A stretch of 64,000 nucleotides of DNA, from NCBI GenBank assembly GCA_039707465.1, contig CM077646.1:79570715-79634714 (forward strand), written 5' to 3'. Positions within the stretch are counted from its first letter, which is position 1, and every line of letters starts with the position of its first letter. The position numbers and the translations under genes are program-made. Below are positions 1 to 11,585 of the stretch, in pieces. A model generated the notes under the pieces. It did not search any database and was not told the DNA's origin. It worked only from the letters and a program-made list of their open reading frames with translations. Source of the stretch: Rhabdophis nuchalis. Its lineage: Eukaryota > Chordata > Lepidosauria > Squamata > Natricidae.

Positions 1-251
1 AATTTTAAAAATTGGATTAAAAGCCCAGAAACTGCTGGATATGAAAACATAGTCATTAATTAGATACTAAGTGGGGGAAAGAGTATTTTAAAAAATCAAG
101 ATCTATTATTAAAAGTCTAAAATGAAATAATTAAGCATTTAGTTTTTAATAAGTTATTTAATTAGGTAATTAATTAATTTAATTTGTATAGCTGCCCAGC
201 TCATCTCAGTGTCTCAGGCTCACAATTAAAACAATATATCCAAAACACAAA

Positions 252-486
252 ACAATCAAGGAGAGAAGCAACTTAGAACTGAGGAGAAATTTCCCAACAG
301 AACAATTAATCAATGGAACAGCTCGCCTCCAGAAGTTGTGAATGCCCCAACACTGCAAGTCTTCAAGAAGATGTTGGATAGCCATTTGTCTGAAATGGTA
401 TAGGACTTCCTGCCTAGGCAGGGGGTTGGACTAGAAGACCTCCAAGGTCCCTTCCAACTCTGCTATTGTATTGTATTGTATGTATT
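252..486 (+). mobile_element. CR1-clade LINE, 3' end fragment
   Basis: This is a 5'-truncated 3' end of a CR1-type LINE, coding for the last part of the reverse transcriptase ORF and the 3' UTR. It matches in content and order the minus-strand copies at 10396-10770 and 60921-62015: the stretch beginning ATCAAGGAGAGAAGCAACTT, the 'gaagttgtgaatgcccca' segment, then 'aaggtcccttccaactctgc' and a short ATTGT repeat at the extreme 3' end. A tandem ATTGT-type tail is what this family shows in all its copies here. No reading frame of useful length survives. Confidence 0.75.
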
Positions 487-1474
487 ACTAAAAAAAATGC
501 TTAAAAACATAAACCATCAATAAAAACAGTAAAAAACAGATTTAAATATAATTGACAGCAACTTCCAATCAGTATGTACCTCATAGTCAAACCCTTTCAG
601 GACCTGCCTAAAGGACAGTAGGGGTGGGGCTTATCTAAGATTTGAGGGGATGAATAGGTGATTGCCAGAACAAAACAAAACAAAAAGTTTCTTGCCGGAT
701 CTGAACTGATGACATTCATCCATAAACCAGACCCACAGCATGTCCCATGTGCTGGACGTGATAAAATGGCAGATATAATTGGGAATAGGGAGTCTCTCAA
801 GTATTCCAGTCCCATGCCTATAAAGCAAGAAGGAATGCTTTGCACTTGTGATACTGCATATAAATTTACATTATTGATAGATCTGTATACAATTATATGA
901 GCTCATTTAAATTGGCATTTTATTTCTTACAACATTCATAATTTATTAATTCTGCCCTTATGTAGGCCTAGGAAAATAATTGGATTTTGATCTATATATA
1001 CCAGAGTTTTGTTTGTTTGTTTTTTCATTTTTATTTTACTTGCCATTCAGTTATACCAACATTTCCAAAAATCTGACAGTTGACTTCTTTTAAGATTCTT
1101 TATTGTCCTAATTTTTTCAAGACTAATTGCAAGAAAATTGTTTTATTCTTTGTCAATGTTCCTTTAGGAAATGTTGGATTTCAATTAAATTTGATTTTAC
1201 TAAAAACAAACAAACCCATAATTGACTCCCCCCCCCCCAAAACAGGTCATTCATAATGCAAAACTTATCATCTTATTGTCACCTTGATATAGAATGTTAT
1301 CTTAATACTTTAAGTTAAAATACATGTAAAAATACTATTATAGATATAAGTATATGGTGGCATTCAAGGTGGGGTTTTTTTCAAAATACATGTCTGCCCA
1401 TTTTTCCTAACTTCTGTATCCTTGTAGCCTATCACTAAGGTTTAAATAAAATGTACAAGTTGATACCTATCATA
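487..1474. other. unannotated AT-rich stretch
   Basis: I see no gene or recognisable mobile element. The DNA is AT-rich, with a short poly-C run near 1229-1239 and no long open frame. Confidence 0.5.
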
Positions 1475-2325
1475 AAGGTAAAGGTTCCTCTTGCACATAC
1501 CTGCTAGTCGTTCCCAACTCTAGGGGGTGGTGCTCATCTCCATTTGAAAGCCAAAGAGCCAGCATTGTTCAAAGACGTCTCCATGATCATATGGCCGGCA
1601 TGACTAAACGTCAAAGGTGCACAGAATGCTGTTACCTTCCCACCAAAGGTGGTTCCTATTTTCTTACTACTATTTGTACATGCTTTCGAACTGCTAGGTT
1701 GGCAGAAGCTGGGACAAGTAACAGGAGCTCACTCCATTATGCAGCACTAGGGATTCGAACTGCCAATCTTTTTTTTTTCTTGAAATAATTTTTTATTAGT
1801 TTTAACATTTTATAAAAGGAAAGGGTTTTATAAAAGGAAAGGTAAGGTGTTATAACAATATTTTAGAGCTTCCACATCAGGGTTGGTGACTGCTTCCGAG
1901 TCTTCTTGAGTAAGTTCCATTAAAAAATAATAAAAATAGGAAGGGGTACATACATTTTAAATCATAAGTTCCATAATCAAAAGTAAAATTTCATACATTC
2001 AATTACTTTGTTTTTATTAACATCCATACAGGAATTACCATACATAAAAAAGAAAAAAAATTTTTTTGTGATCTGAGCCTTTTTGCTATTGTTTCTTTCT
2101 CCTCCACCCCTCCAGTAGGCGGAGCCGTGGCCCCTCCCGTTCCCATATCGTCATCATCCAGGATTGAGGAATGTTTTTTAAGAAAATTTTCCGCCTCTTC
2201 CACTGTTTTCATTCTAACTCTTCCTCCCTCCCAGAATACAAGCATCCCTTCGGGCATCAAGAACTGCCAATCTTTTTGATTGGCAAGCTCAGCATCTTAA
2301 CCACTGAGCCACCTGTCCTTCCAAT
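1475..2325 (-). mobile_element. Sauria-type tRNA SINE, split by an L1-like insertion
   Basis: A minus-strand SINE is in two pieces (about 1475-1773 and 2261-2325). Read on the minus strand, the tRNA-related head lies at the right end (sequence complementary to 'accactgagccacc', the A-box region, and 'ggattcgaac', the B-box region). The body follows, and the conserved tail 'ggtaaaggttcc' is at the left end. The body matches the plus-strand copies at 27811-28166 and 23582-25930. The element is interrupted by a 487-bp L1-like fragment flanked by a 17-bp target duplication (gaactgccaatcttttt at 1757-1773 and 2261-2277), so the SINE is the older insertion. Confidence 0.85.
1774..2260 (-). mobile_element. 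5'-truncated L1-like (ORF1-only family) copy
   Basis: This is a minus-strand retrotransposon fragment with a 3' A-run (seen as T's at 1774-1778), an AATAAA signal just upstream of it, a 3' UTR of about 200-250 bp, and the last ~65 codons of an ORF1 (frame 2003-2260, with residues MPEGMLVFWEGGRVR). It is colinear with the 3' part of the 2.1-kb element at 23645-25740, including the passage from the ORF1 C-terminus (AKRLRSQK) directly into the same 3' UTR. The stop codon is displaced relative to the longer copy, so the frame reads on by about 19 codons. A 17-bp duplication of SINE sequence flanks it, which marks it as a genuine retrotransposition truncated at the 5' side. Confidence 0.85.
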
Positions 2326-4572
2326 AGCTGTCATACATCTAAGCAAATAACACACTGAAAACCTGCGTACAGTGTTTTCCATTTCGTCAGAATGAGCTAA
2401 CAGAATTGTCATTTTACGCTGGAGTTCAGTGGATAAAAGTCAGAAAAACATTTGCTTTGGCACCAAGAGATATCATATTTTTCCATTTCGAACAATGATA
2501 AGTGACTTCAACTTGTTCATGTTTTTCAACCTTTATTTTTGTTTTGTTTTATATTTACTTACTGTTTCTAACACCTATACTTTGAATTCCTGGATGAACA
2601 AGCAGACCTTAATAGATAAATTATTAAAACCTGGTTAATGACTGACATGACAGACATGAAGCTTTATTTACCATTGGCCGAGCCTTCCTATAACATTAGC
2701 AGCATAAGAAAGCCAGGTTTCGTGAATACAAATAGTCCTTCTTATTCATGGTACTCTTTCCCCCCCCCCCTTCCTCTTCTTTAAAGATTTGACATGAGAC
2801 TGTGGCCTATGTGTAATTTCATTGCCTGGAGCAAGGTTAGGGGAAAGCTGCTCCATCTGGCAATTTCCCTTTGACTGGCACATAGTTAAACAATGATGCA
2901 GTTTGACAAATTTCAACCCAGGCTTATGAAAAAATAACATAAACACAATAGTCACTCTGAGTAGATTGTCCACCTGTGCAAGCGGGCATGAAGTGTTAAG
3001 TAAAGGCTGCTGGTAATGAATAAAGATGCTCAGCCAGGCCGGATTAGGTCGTTCCAGTGTAAATCACTGTCAGACAAAGCGCTCGTGTTTACGTGTCACA
3101 TTAATATTTTGATCAGTGTGTTTAAGAGAATTAGCTTCTTAATGCAGATGTTCTCATTTGGTTCTTCACACTCGGAGCATCAGCCAACTCCTTTGCCATC
3201 AGTTATGTCAACATGTCATAAATCTTCTGCAGCTTTAACTCCTATTCTAAACAAAGCTTTGTTGTAAAACTTGGAGGCGTGTTTCCTCTGAGTTTTATTT
3301 TTGGCAAATTTCTTGTTATTTTGTTGAGAATCTGACATATTAATATCCAATTAACTATCTTTGAGGGTCTTACTGAAAAGGATTCCAGAAATGTTCCAAT
3401 GAATTTTATTATTATTGTTATTATGAGAAACCCCTGCCCCCACTGTGCCATCTGTCGGGTTGATTTGAACAAGTAGCCTTTATAAAATTATTTCATCAGA
3501 AGACACAAGGAAAAAAAAAAGCTTTACATCCAAGCAAAATTCATCATGTATTTCAATCGTTATATATTTTGGCTTCTGTCCTGAAAATGCTTACTCATGA
3601 GTAATGCCTTCTGCATAAAGTAAATGACTTAATTCCTGAATCCCACAAACAACACGGATATTAAAATATTTTGTGGAATTCTCGATTATGCTGTGCCTTC
3701 TGCAGAAAAAGCAATTCGTTGTTTCTTCACATAATATGCTCTTTTGAGTCATGTGGGTAGTGACGCACAGCTTCCAAATATTACGAAACAATTAAAGTAA
3801 TCTATTTTAAGATGCATGTCTTTCACACAATTAACATGCCCATTATGTGGTTAAAGTTATAAGTGTCATCTCATTTCTCCCATCTTTACTTTTTGCTGTT
3901 GTTTCAATGTCCCAAAAAATCATAACAATTATACACTTATCTGTTTATAAATGTCTTTAAAATAGATCTATGTTTCTCAGTGCATTCCTTCACAAAGAGG
4001 GCTAGGAACATTTTGAGTTAAGGAATACCAAGACTTGGAATTCTGAGGTCAAGGCCACATGGCACGCACATGCTTCCAATTTGATGCAACAGAGCATACA
4101 GGAAGTCTTTCTGGAAAACTGCAGAGGTTTCCATTTCATCAAATCACCCAAACAGCGACCAGAGGGAAGAAAAAAAATACCCTAAACAAATGCATAGATC
4201 ACAAAGCTTTCATTAGTTGGTGTGCTGACTATCAACCATATAATAAGCCAAAATAAGCACAAAAACAGAAAGATGGGATTAGATGTGAATGAATAGTCAT
4301 ATCCAAGTTCCTCAAATCATTTGCTAATTATGAAAATCAAACTATTAGACTGAAAATGAGGATGGTTCTCTTCTTTCCCTTACTATAGTAGAAAGAACTA
4401 GAGTTGTTCTTTCATTATATATTTTCGCATTATATGAAAGATGTTTAAAGCTGCAATATGTTCTATGAACGTATACAGCACAGATTACATTGAACCATTT
4501 TGTGCCTTAAGTATTCCCAAATGTACTTGGGTACTCCTGTTTTGAACAAATAGACGTAACCACATGGAGCAA

Positions 4573-4573
<1 letters not shown>
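2326..4573. other. unannotated stretch
   Basis: No gene or transposon is recognised. The part around 2990-3270 has more balanced composition and lacks repeat signatures, so it could be conserved non-coding DNA, but nothing in one sequence alone can show that. Confidence 0.4.
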
Positions 4574-4653
<80 letters not shown>

Positions 4654-4699
4654 CATTATTATCATTATTATCATTATTATCATTATTATCATTATTATT

Positions 4700-4738
<39 letters not shown>

Positions 4739-4740
4739 TT
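4574..4740. repeat. compound microsatellite (ATT)n-(ATC/ATT)n-(TTTA)n
   Basis: About 80 bp of ATT repeat passes into alternating ATC/ATT units and then about 45 bp of TTTA repeat. The TTTA part directly adjoins the 3' end of the minus-strand L2 copy at 4741-5670 and is probably its tail (TAAA on the L2 strand). The rest expanded beside it. Confidence 0.9.
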
Positions 4741-5670
4741 TTAATTTAATTCATATACCGCCCTTCTCCCTCTCGGGACTCAGGGCAGTGAACAGCCACA
4801 GTAAAAACAGGAGATACAAAAGTTAAAATGACATATTAAAATATATTAAATACTTTGGCCCACAGTTAAAACCCAATACTAAAAAAACCAATTAAAAAGG
4901 CTATGACAGGCCAGCTTCATGAAATAAATGTGTCTTCAGGGCCTGACGGAAGAGACGTAGGTCTGAGATCATGCATAATTCAGGGGATAGGTCATTCCAG
5001 AGGGCAGGAGCTGCCATAGAGAAGGCTCTTCCCCTGGGGGTCACCAGCCGACATTGTCTGGCTGATGGCACCCTGAGAAGGCCCTCTCTGTGGAAGCGAA
5101 CTGGTCGGTGGGAGGTATTTGGCAGCAGGAGGCAGTCTTGCAGATAACCAGGTCCCTTGCCATGGAGCGCTTTAAAGGTGGTCACTAATATCTTCAAGCG
5201 CACCCGGAAAGCCACAGGCAGCCAGTGCAGCTCATGTAGGAGAGGTGTCACATGGGAGCGTCTAGATGCTCCCAAAATCCCACGCGCGGCCACATTCTGA
5301 ACTAACGGGAGCCTCCGGGTGCACCTTAAGGGAAGCCCCATGTAGAGAGCATTACAATAGTCCAGGCGGGAGGCGACGAGAGCTTGAGTGACCGTGCGTA
5401 AGGCGTCACGATCCAGAAAGGGGCGCAACTGGCATATCAGGCAGACCTGATGGAAAGCCCCCCTGGCCACGGGCGTCATGTGCTCTTCTAAAGACAGCCG
5501 GGAGTCCAGGAGGACACTCAAGTTGCGAGCCCTCTCTGTGGGGGCCAATGACTCACCCCCAATAGCTAGAGATGGCATCAATTGGCTATACCGTGATGCC
5601 GGAAGCCACAGCCACTCGGTCTTGGATGGGTTGAGTCGAAGCCTGTTCCTCCCCATCCAGACTCACATGG
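4741..5670 (-). mobile_element. L2-clade LINE, 5'-truncated
   Basis: Minus-strand 3' portion of an L2-type non-LTR retrotransposon. The 3' UTR at the left has the family's 'cgggactcagggc' motif. The coding part (4901-5656, 251 codons, uninterrupted) is the region after the RT catalytic core: GRNRLRLNPSKTEWLW, DYCNALYMGLPLRCTRRL, ELHWLPVAFRVRLK, TPRGRAF and PALWNDLS in the standard order, ending in a stop. The RT catalytic box is absent, so the copy is dead on arrival through 5' truncation. The frame is open, which suggests a fairly young insertion. The clade is assigned from the YADDTQLYIS-type RT of its full-length relatives in this window. Confidence 0.85.
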
Positions 5671-6493
5671 CCTCCATGAAAAGATATCTTTTCTATTCGT
5701 GGAAGTTCATCATATGTTCTCTGTCACCCTGTTCTGATTTCAAATATTAAGAGATGGACTGATGCTGCCAAGTTAAGATGAAACAAGATGGGGAGCAAAT
5801 CAAATTGATAATAATAATGCCTCTAACTTATTGATCCATGTTCAGATCATGTATCTGTGTTTTTCCCCATGACCCAATGGCCAGGCATACGAAAGGCAGC
5901 CTGCACATTAAATACAGTAATACTTTCATGCCAAATTGAGTTTAGCTTGCGCTGAAATTTTCCGCATCTTCTTCCTGAGAATAATGTGATCTGATACTTA
6001 GAACAAACTTTTGGTAAAAGCCAAAGGCTTTAAAACTAGAACAACAACTATGTCTATTGGGTTGTTAATTGACAATGGTTTATTTTGTTAACTGTCTCAG
6101 TGGGTTTCGACATACTCGGAATATGCATAAAGGAGCAGCATAGTGAAAAATATCTGTCAATAAGGTATATTTCAAGGACTATAAAAATGCCAGGGGCTAG
6201 CATTAACATGGCTAGGACTCCCATTGCTCTGTCATCACAACCAGGAACTTAACAGTCATGTCCAAGCACAGCATAATAGGTGGAAGGGAGGAAGCTGGGT
6301 GGCAGGATAGAAAATGAAGAGACAAAGGTGAAAATCTGAATGTTAGATACAAAATCTCCATTGACTTTTATTACACGTATAAGTCTGTGCAGCAATCTTT
6401 GTTCTGACTAGTCCATTGGGAAGCTAGTTCACCATGTCTTCAAAGTCATCCGTCTCAATTTTCAGACACAGATGACTTTGAACTACCTTCAGG
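5671..6493. other. unannotated stretch
   Basis: Nothing recognisable is seen; there are no long frames and no terminal repeats. Confidence 0.45.
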
Positions 6494-6730
6494 TGATTTG
6501 GAGAATAGTTTTACTCCCTCTTCTTTGTGGCAACCCCTGAAATATTGGAACACTGTTATCATGTCTCCCCTAGTCCTTCTTTTCATTAAACTAGACATAC
6601 CCAGTTCCTGCAACTGTTCTTCATATGTTTTAGCCTCCAGTCCCCTATTGCTCTTCTCTGCATTCTTTCTAGAGTTTCAGCATCTTTTTTACCAAAACTG
6701 GATGCAGTATTACCAAGGCATTATAAAGTA

Positions 6731-6951
6731 CCCTGTTTTCCTGAAAATAAGACCTCCATGGATAATAAGTCCAATTGGGCTTTTGAGCACAGGCGCTAAA
6801 AATAGGCCCTCCCCCAAAAATAAGCCCTCCCTGAAAATATTGCAACATAGCAGCAGCCATGAACTGACCACGCTCGCCACCTCCTGCACATCCAGAATAA
6901 TAAGACCTCCCTGAAAATAAGTCCAAGCACTTATTTTGGCGGTCAAAAGAA

Positions 6952-6992
<41 letters not shown>

Positions 6993-7011
6993 CAACAACA
7001 ACAACAACAAC

Positions 7012-7053
<42 letters not shown>

Positions 7054-7235
7054 TTTAATTTATAATTTATAATCCGCTCTCTCTCCCCGAAGGGACTCGA
7101 GGCGGAGCACAGGGAATTAAAAATACAATTAAAACCATAAACGGAATACAAAGTTAAAAACAAATTAAACTGGCCCTGCGCTAAAAACCCCTATAAAACT
7201 AAAACTGTCGCTGTCTTATTTTCAGGGAAACACGG
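6731..7235. mobile_element. TA-flanked MITE with an internal L2 3' end
   Basis: Terminal inverted repeats are visible: ccctgttttcctgaaaataa at the left, and the complement of gtcttattttcagggaaaca at the right. They are bracketed by TA dinucleotides (6729-6730 and 7236-7237), as expected for a Tc1/mariner-type target duplication. The element interrupts a CR1 whose sequence resumes cleanly at 7238. Inside it, an (AAT/AAC)n tract (6952-7050) and a ~150-bp minus-strand L2 3' UTR (to ~7205) form a second-level insertion. No transposase is encoded, so it is non-autonomous. Confidence 0.75.
6952..7205 (-). mobile_element. solo L2 3' end with (AAT)n/(AAC)n tail
   Basis: A minus-strand L2 3' UTR: 'ccgaagggactcgaggcgg' followed by the stretch up to 'ctgcgctaaaaac'. 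It closely matches the 3' ends at 39130-39300 and 46000-46150. It keeps essentially no coding sequence, and its tail has grown into an AAT/AAC microsatellite of about 100 bp. Confidence 0.8.
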
Positions 7236-8175
7236 TAGTATTAACACTTCACATGATCTTGATTATCTCCCTCTGTTTATGCAGCCTAGAACTGTGTTGG
7301 CTTTCTTGGCAGCTGCTGCACAATGCTGGCTCATATTTAAATGGTTGTCTACCAGGACTCCAAGATTTCTCTCACAGTTACTACTGTTGAGCAAGGTACC
7401 ACATATACTGTACCTATGTATTTCATTTTTCTTGCCTAAATGTAGAACTTTACTTTTTTCACCACTGAACTTCATTTTGTCAGATAGCACTTAATGTTCA
7501 AGTCTGTCAAGATCTTTCTGTAACTTGAGCCTATTTTCTGCAGTGTTGGCTATTCCTACCAGTTTAGGGTCATCTGCAAATTTGATGAGTTCCCCAACTA
7601 TCCCCTCATCCAAGTCATTGATGAAGATGTTGAAAAGTACTGGGCCTAAAACAGAGCCTTGGGATACTCCACTGCATATTTCCCTCCATGTAGATGCAGT
7701 TCCATTGAGGACTACACATTGTGGTTGGTCAGCCAGTTACGAATCCATCTTGTGGTGATGCTGCCTAAGCCACATTTTTCTACTTTATCTAGTAGTAGGT
7801 AATGATGTACTTTATCAAACGCCTTACTGAAGTCCAAGTAAATTATATTGACAGTATTCTTCTGGTCCATTAATTTTGTCACTTTGTCAAAGAATGCAAT
7901 AAGATTAGTCTTGCATAATGTGTTTTGACAAACCCATGTTGGCTTTTGGTTATTACTTCATTTCCTTCTAGGTGTTCACTGATTCGTTGCTTGATTATCT
8001 TTTTCAGAATCTTCCCTGGTATTGAGATCAGGCTGATAGGTCTGTAGTTTCCTGGTTCTATTTTTCTTCCTTTTTTGAAGAAGGGAACTACGTCAGCTCT
8101 TTTCTAGTCCTCTAGCAATTCTCCGGTGCTCCAGGATCTTTGAAAGATCTAGTGCAGTGGTTCTGAGATCTTGCT

Positions 8176-8981
8176 GGAGATTTATATTCCATATAGAAAC
8201 TTTACAGAAGCTTTTTATTAAGCAGGAATCAATCATCCAGTCACCCAAAATGGCCAATCAACATGTTTCAGAATACACTGCTTGCAATCAGCAGCTAAAG
8301 GGTTTATCAGCACTCAATATTATCTCCTATATTTTTAATTATTGGGGATTTTTAAGTATCATTTTGATCATGAATGTCTCTTTCTATTTTATCTGACCCC
8401 ATGCAGACTATGCAAGCTGCCTTGAAAAAACTCTCTTTTAAAAGATGGTTTACCCTTTCAAAAATAAATTCGGAAAGAAATATGGATGTCTTGACCATTG
8501 CTTTAGGGATTATACTAAGCTTATACTGGCAATTTAACAGAAAGTCAGAGATAGGGAGGCATTTGGATGCATTATTTCAGTGAGATCCTCCCTGCTCTAA
8601 GCTCAGCGGATGTCATCTAAATTAATTCAGCTCTGAAAGGTTGGCTTCTGCGAACACATGGAATTAAAAAAAATGCTGCATATTCCAGGTAATTTATTTC
8701 CAAATATTAGACTTTGAATGAAATGTATGCAGGTATATTTATTAGATCTTATTACCCTTTGCTGTGCTTGCAGGCATGTGCCTACATCAGTTTTATTCCT
8801 CAGGCCATTGGAATGAACCTATAAGAGATAAGATTGTACTGATTTTCAAAAAAATTATTTTGAAGTGCCTTTTAAAATTATTCTTAATTCTCTTTCCTCC
8901 ATTTGCACATTCATAATTATCAATAGGAATGCTTTAAGTAACTATTTATTCAGATATGTCTACTGCTTTTACATTTCAGTG
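8176..8981. other. unannotated stretch
   Basis: No gene or repeat is recognised. The right edge carries a perfect 17-bp tandem duplication (tgcagatatttaatcac at 8982-8998 and 8999-9015). Confidence 0.45.
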
Positions 8982-9013
8982 TGCAGATATTTAATCACTG
9001 CAGATATTTAATC

Positions 9014-9147
9014 ACCAACACTGCAAGTCTTCAAGAAGATGTTGGATAGCCATTTGTCTGAAACGGTATAGGGTTTCCTGCCTAGGCAGGGAGTTGGACT
9101 AGATGACCTCCAAGGTCCCTTCCAACTCTGCTATTGTATTGTATTAA
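9014..9147 (+). mobile_element. CR1-clade LINE, short 3' end
   Basis: About 134 bp matches the end of the copy at 252-486: 'gcaagtcttcaagaagatgt', 'gcctaggcagg', 'caaggtcccttccaactctg', then an ATTGT tail. There is no coding capacity. Confidence 0.75.
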
Positions 9148-9426
9148 TCAATTTACCTGCCATCTGTAATATGCTTTTAGAATTTTAATGACTTAATAGC
9201 CAGCCATTAACACCCTAATTAACAACTAAAACAACAAGGAACCATATAAATTCAACACATAGAAGAACCCTGTGCACATACTGTACTCCAGAGAGACAGA
9301 GAGAGAAAGAGAGAAGTTCTCTGAAGCTTGAAAGAATAAATCTTTGATTCCAGTAACCAGTCCAGACTGGACTTTGCAAGGTTATCCTGGGACACATATA
9401 TCTTACCTGTTACACCTTCATACGAG

Positions 9427-10395
9427 TCTGGTGCAAGTCTGGATGGGGAGGAACAGGCTTCGACTCAACCCGTCCAGGACCGAGTGGCTGTGGTTCCCAG
9501 CGTCGCAACATAGCCAGTTGGTTCCATCTCTGGCTATCGGGGGTGAATCATTAGCTCCCGAGGAAAAGGCCCGCAACTTGGGCGTCCTCCTGGATTCTCG
9601 GCTGTCCCTAGACGATCATGTGACAGCCGTGGCCAGGGGGGCTTTTTATCAGGTTTGCCTGATACGCCAGTTGTGCCCCTTTCTGGATCATGACGCTCTA
9701 CGCACAGTCACTCAAGCCCTCGTCATCTCCCGCCTGGACTATTGCAACGCCCTCTACATGGGGCTTCCCTTGAGGTGCACCCGGAGGCTCCAGCTAGTTC
9801 AGAATGCGGCCACGCGGGGGATTTTGGGGGCCTCTAGATGCTCCCATATAACACCTCTCCTGCAAAGCTGCACTGGCTGCCTGTGGCCTTCCGGGTGCGC
9901 TTCAAGGTGCTAGTAACAACCTTTAAAGCCCTCCATGGCAAGGGACCTGGGTACTTGCAAGACCGCCTCCTACCAAACACCTCCCTCCGACCAGTCCACT
10001 CCCACAGAGAGGGTGCCGTCAGCCAGTCAATGTTGGCTGGCGACCCCTAGGGGGAGGGCCTTCTCTGTGGCAGCTCCAGCCCTTTGGAATGACCTATCCC
10101 CTGACCTGCGCAGAGCCATGGACCTGCGCCTTTTCGGCCGAGCCCTGAAAACCCATCTATTTCGTGCGGCCGGCCTGGCGTAGTTTTAATTTGCTTTTAC
10201 TAGGTGTTTTAGAGGGTATTTTAGAACAGGCCTGTGTTTAATTTATTTTTAGTATATTTTTTAGTATAGTTACTATATCAGATGTTTTATTGTTGTTTTT
10301 ATTATCGCCTGTTCACCGCCGTGAGTCCCGTAAGGGAGAAAGGGCGGTATATAAATCCGAATAAATGAAATGAAATGAAATGAAATGAAATGAAA
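9427..10395 (+). mobile_element. L2-clade LINE, 5'-truncated, frameshifted
   Basis: Plus-strand L2 3' portion. The post-RT coding region is spread over three frames: 9344-9913 (from WMGRNRLRLNPSRTEWLW to SHITPLL), 9838-10050 (KLHWLPVAFRVRFK onward) and 9935-10183 (TPRGRAFSVAAPALWNDLS to the stop). That implies at least two frameshifts. A 3' UTR with 'gagtcccgtaagggagaaag' follows, then a GAAAT pentanucleotide tail (10364-10395). The tail abuts the CR1 tail of the next element, so the two LINEs are joined tail to tail. No RT catalytic box is included. Confidence 0.85.
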
Positions 10396-10770
10396 ATACA
10401 ATACAATACAATACAATACAATACAATACAATACAATACAATACAATACAATACAATACAATAGCAGAGTTGGAAGGGACCTTGGAGGTCTTCTAGTACA
10501 ACCCCTGTCTAGGCAGGAACCTTATACCATTTCAGACAAATGGCTACCCAACATCTTCTTAAAGACTTCCAGTGTTGGGCATTCACAACTTCTGGAGGCA
10601 AGCTGTTCCTCTGATTAATTGTCCTAACTGTCAGGAAATTTCTCCTCAGTTCTAAGTTGCTTCTCTCCTTGATTAGTTTCCACCCATTGCTTTTTGTTCT
10701 ATCCTCAGGTACCTTGGTGAATAGCTTGACTCCCTCTTCTTTGTGGCAACCCCTTCTTTGTGGCAACCCA
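10396..10770 (-). mobile_element. CR1-clade LINE 3' end with ATACA tail array
   Basis: A minus-strand CR1. On the plus strand an ATACA pentanucleotide array (10396-10460; ATTGT on the element strand) is followed by the complement of the CR1 3' UTR ('cagagttggaagggacctt') and the C-terminal RT sequence ending NQRNSLPPEVVNA. A short tandem duplication of 'ttctttgtggcaacccc' lies near 10736-10771 at the truncated 5' edge. Confidence 0.8.
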
Positions 10771-10781
10771 TCCATCCTTTG

Positions 10782-10802
10782 CATGCATGCATGCATGCAT
10801 GC
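10782..10802. repeat. (GCAT)n microsatellite
   Basis: About five GCAT units next to the CR1 fragment. A longer relative lies at 11527-11585. Confidence 0.8.
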
Positions 10803-11526
10803 AATACCATAATGTATATGCAAAGGGGTAAAGCTTTCATCATTTCCCTCTCATTAAATCTCTAGTAGACAATTCTAATGATGTTCCTTACTATTTATGC
10901 TATTTTTTTCTATTACCATTAGTTGTTATTGCAGACTGAACAAACTGTTCCTAAACCTAGCCTTTTAATATTGGAAACATTTGCACAATCTTTTATCACT
11001 TATTCTTTATGTGTTGCGTCTGGGTTCATAATGCTGAATTATATGCCAGAGTTATTTATGGAGACAATTATTAGCTTGCACTGATTTAAGATTGCAGTAA
11101 AAACAGCATGCAAGTCTGAGCAGACATCAGGCTTTTTTTTTATATTACTCTATAGCTTTCCTTAAAAGGTACTTAAAATTTACTCAGACAGGATATAATT
11201 CATCCTTTGAAACAACATTTGGAAACTGAATAGTTTTCCTGAAACAAATGGGTCTAGAGCTTCAGTTTTGTAATGCAGTGGCGTGATACCACAACATTGG
11301 TAGTTATTATTGTTATTTTTTTTCTTCAATCATAGACATAAACAAGGCCAGTGGAATTCTTTCCACAAACGAATAAAAGTGAAGTATCTATAGCAGGTGT
11401 TTCTCACAATAGTTCTTGACTTTCCAGAAGCAGCTGATTGATTCCAAGTGTGAGTTAGTAATTATCCTCCCTGAATAAATTTTTACTTGGAAAGAATAGA
11501 AAGATCCTGTCCAATACTGGGAAAAC
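10803..11526. other. unannotated stretch
   Basis: AT-rich, with no recognisable element and no long frame. Confidence 0.45.
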
Positions 11527-11585
11527 ATATGTATGTATGTATGTATGCATGCATGCATGCATGCATGCATGCATGCATGCATGCA
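11527..11585. repeat. (ATGT)n-(ATGC)n microsatellite
   Basis: About five ATGT units pass into about ten ATGC units. The short 'MHACMHAC' frame across it is only the repeat being translated. Confidence 0.9.

Larger units (their letters stand above)
6494..8175 (-). mobile_element. CR1-clade LINE, decayed and split by a MITE
   Basis: Minus-strand CR1 in two parts (6494-6730 and 7236-8175), covering the C-terminal half of the RT ORF. The peptide at 7263-7490 includes MKFSGEKSKVLHLGKKN and NLGVLVDNHLNMSQHC, a CR1-type post-RT region. The part near 7520-8160 is the RT core, too broken to hold an open frame. The same sequence order recurs at 60921-62015. It lacks the last ~240 bp of the 3' end. A TA-flanked MITE interrupts it at 6731-7235. 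Confidence 0.8.

Noticed and set aside
4507..4749. Open frames of poly-isoleucine or poly-tyrosine
   Set aside because: They translate the ATT/TAA microsatellite. The same applies to the frames at 6669-7163, 13612-13874, 39036-39275 and 56655-56876.
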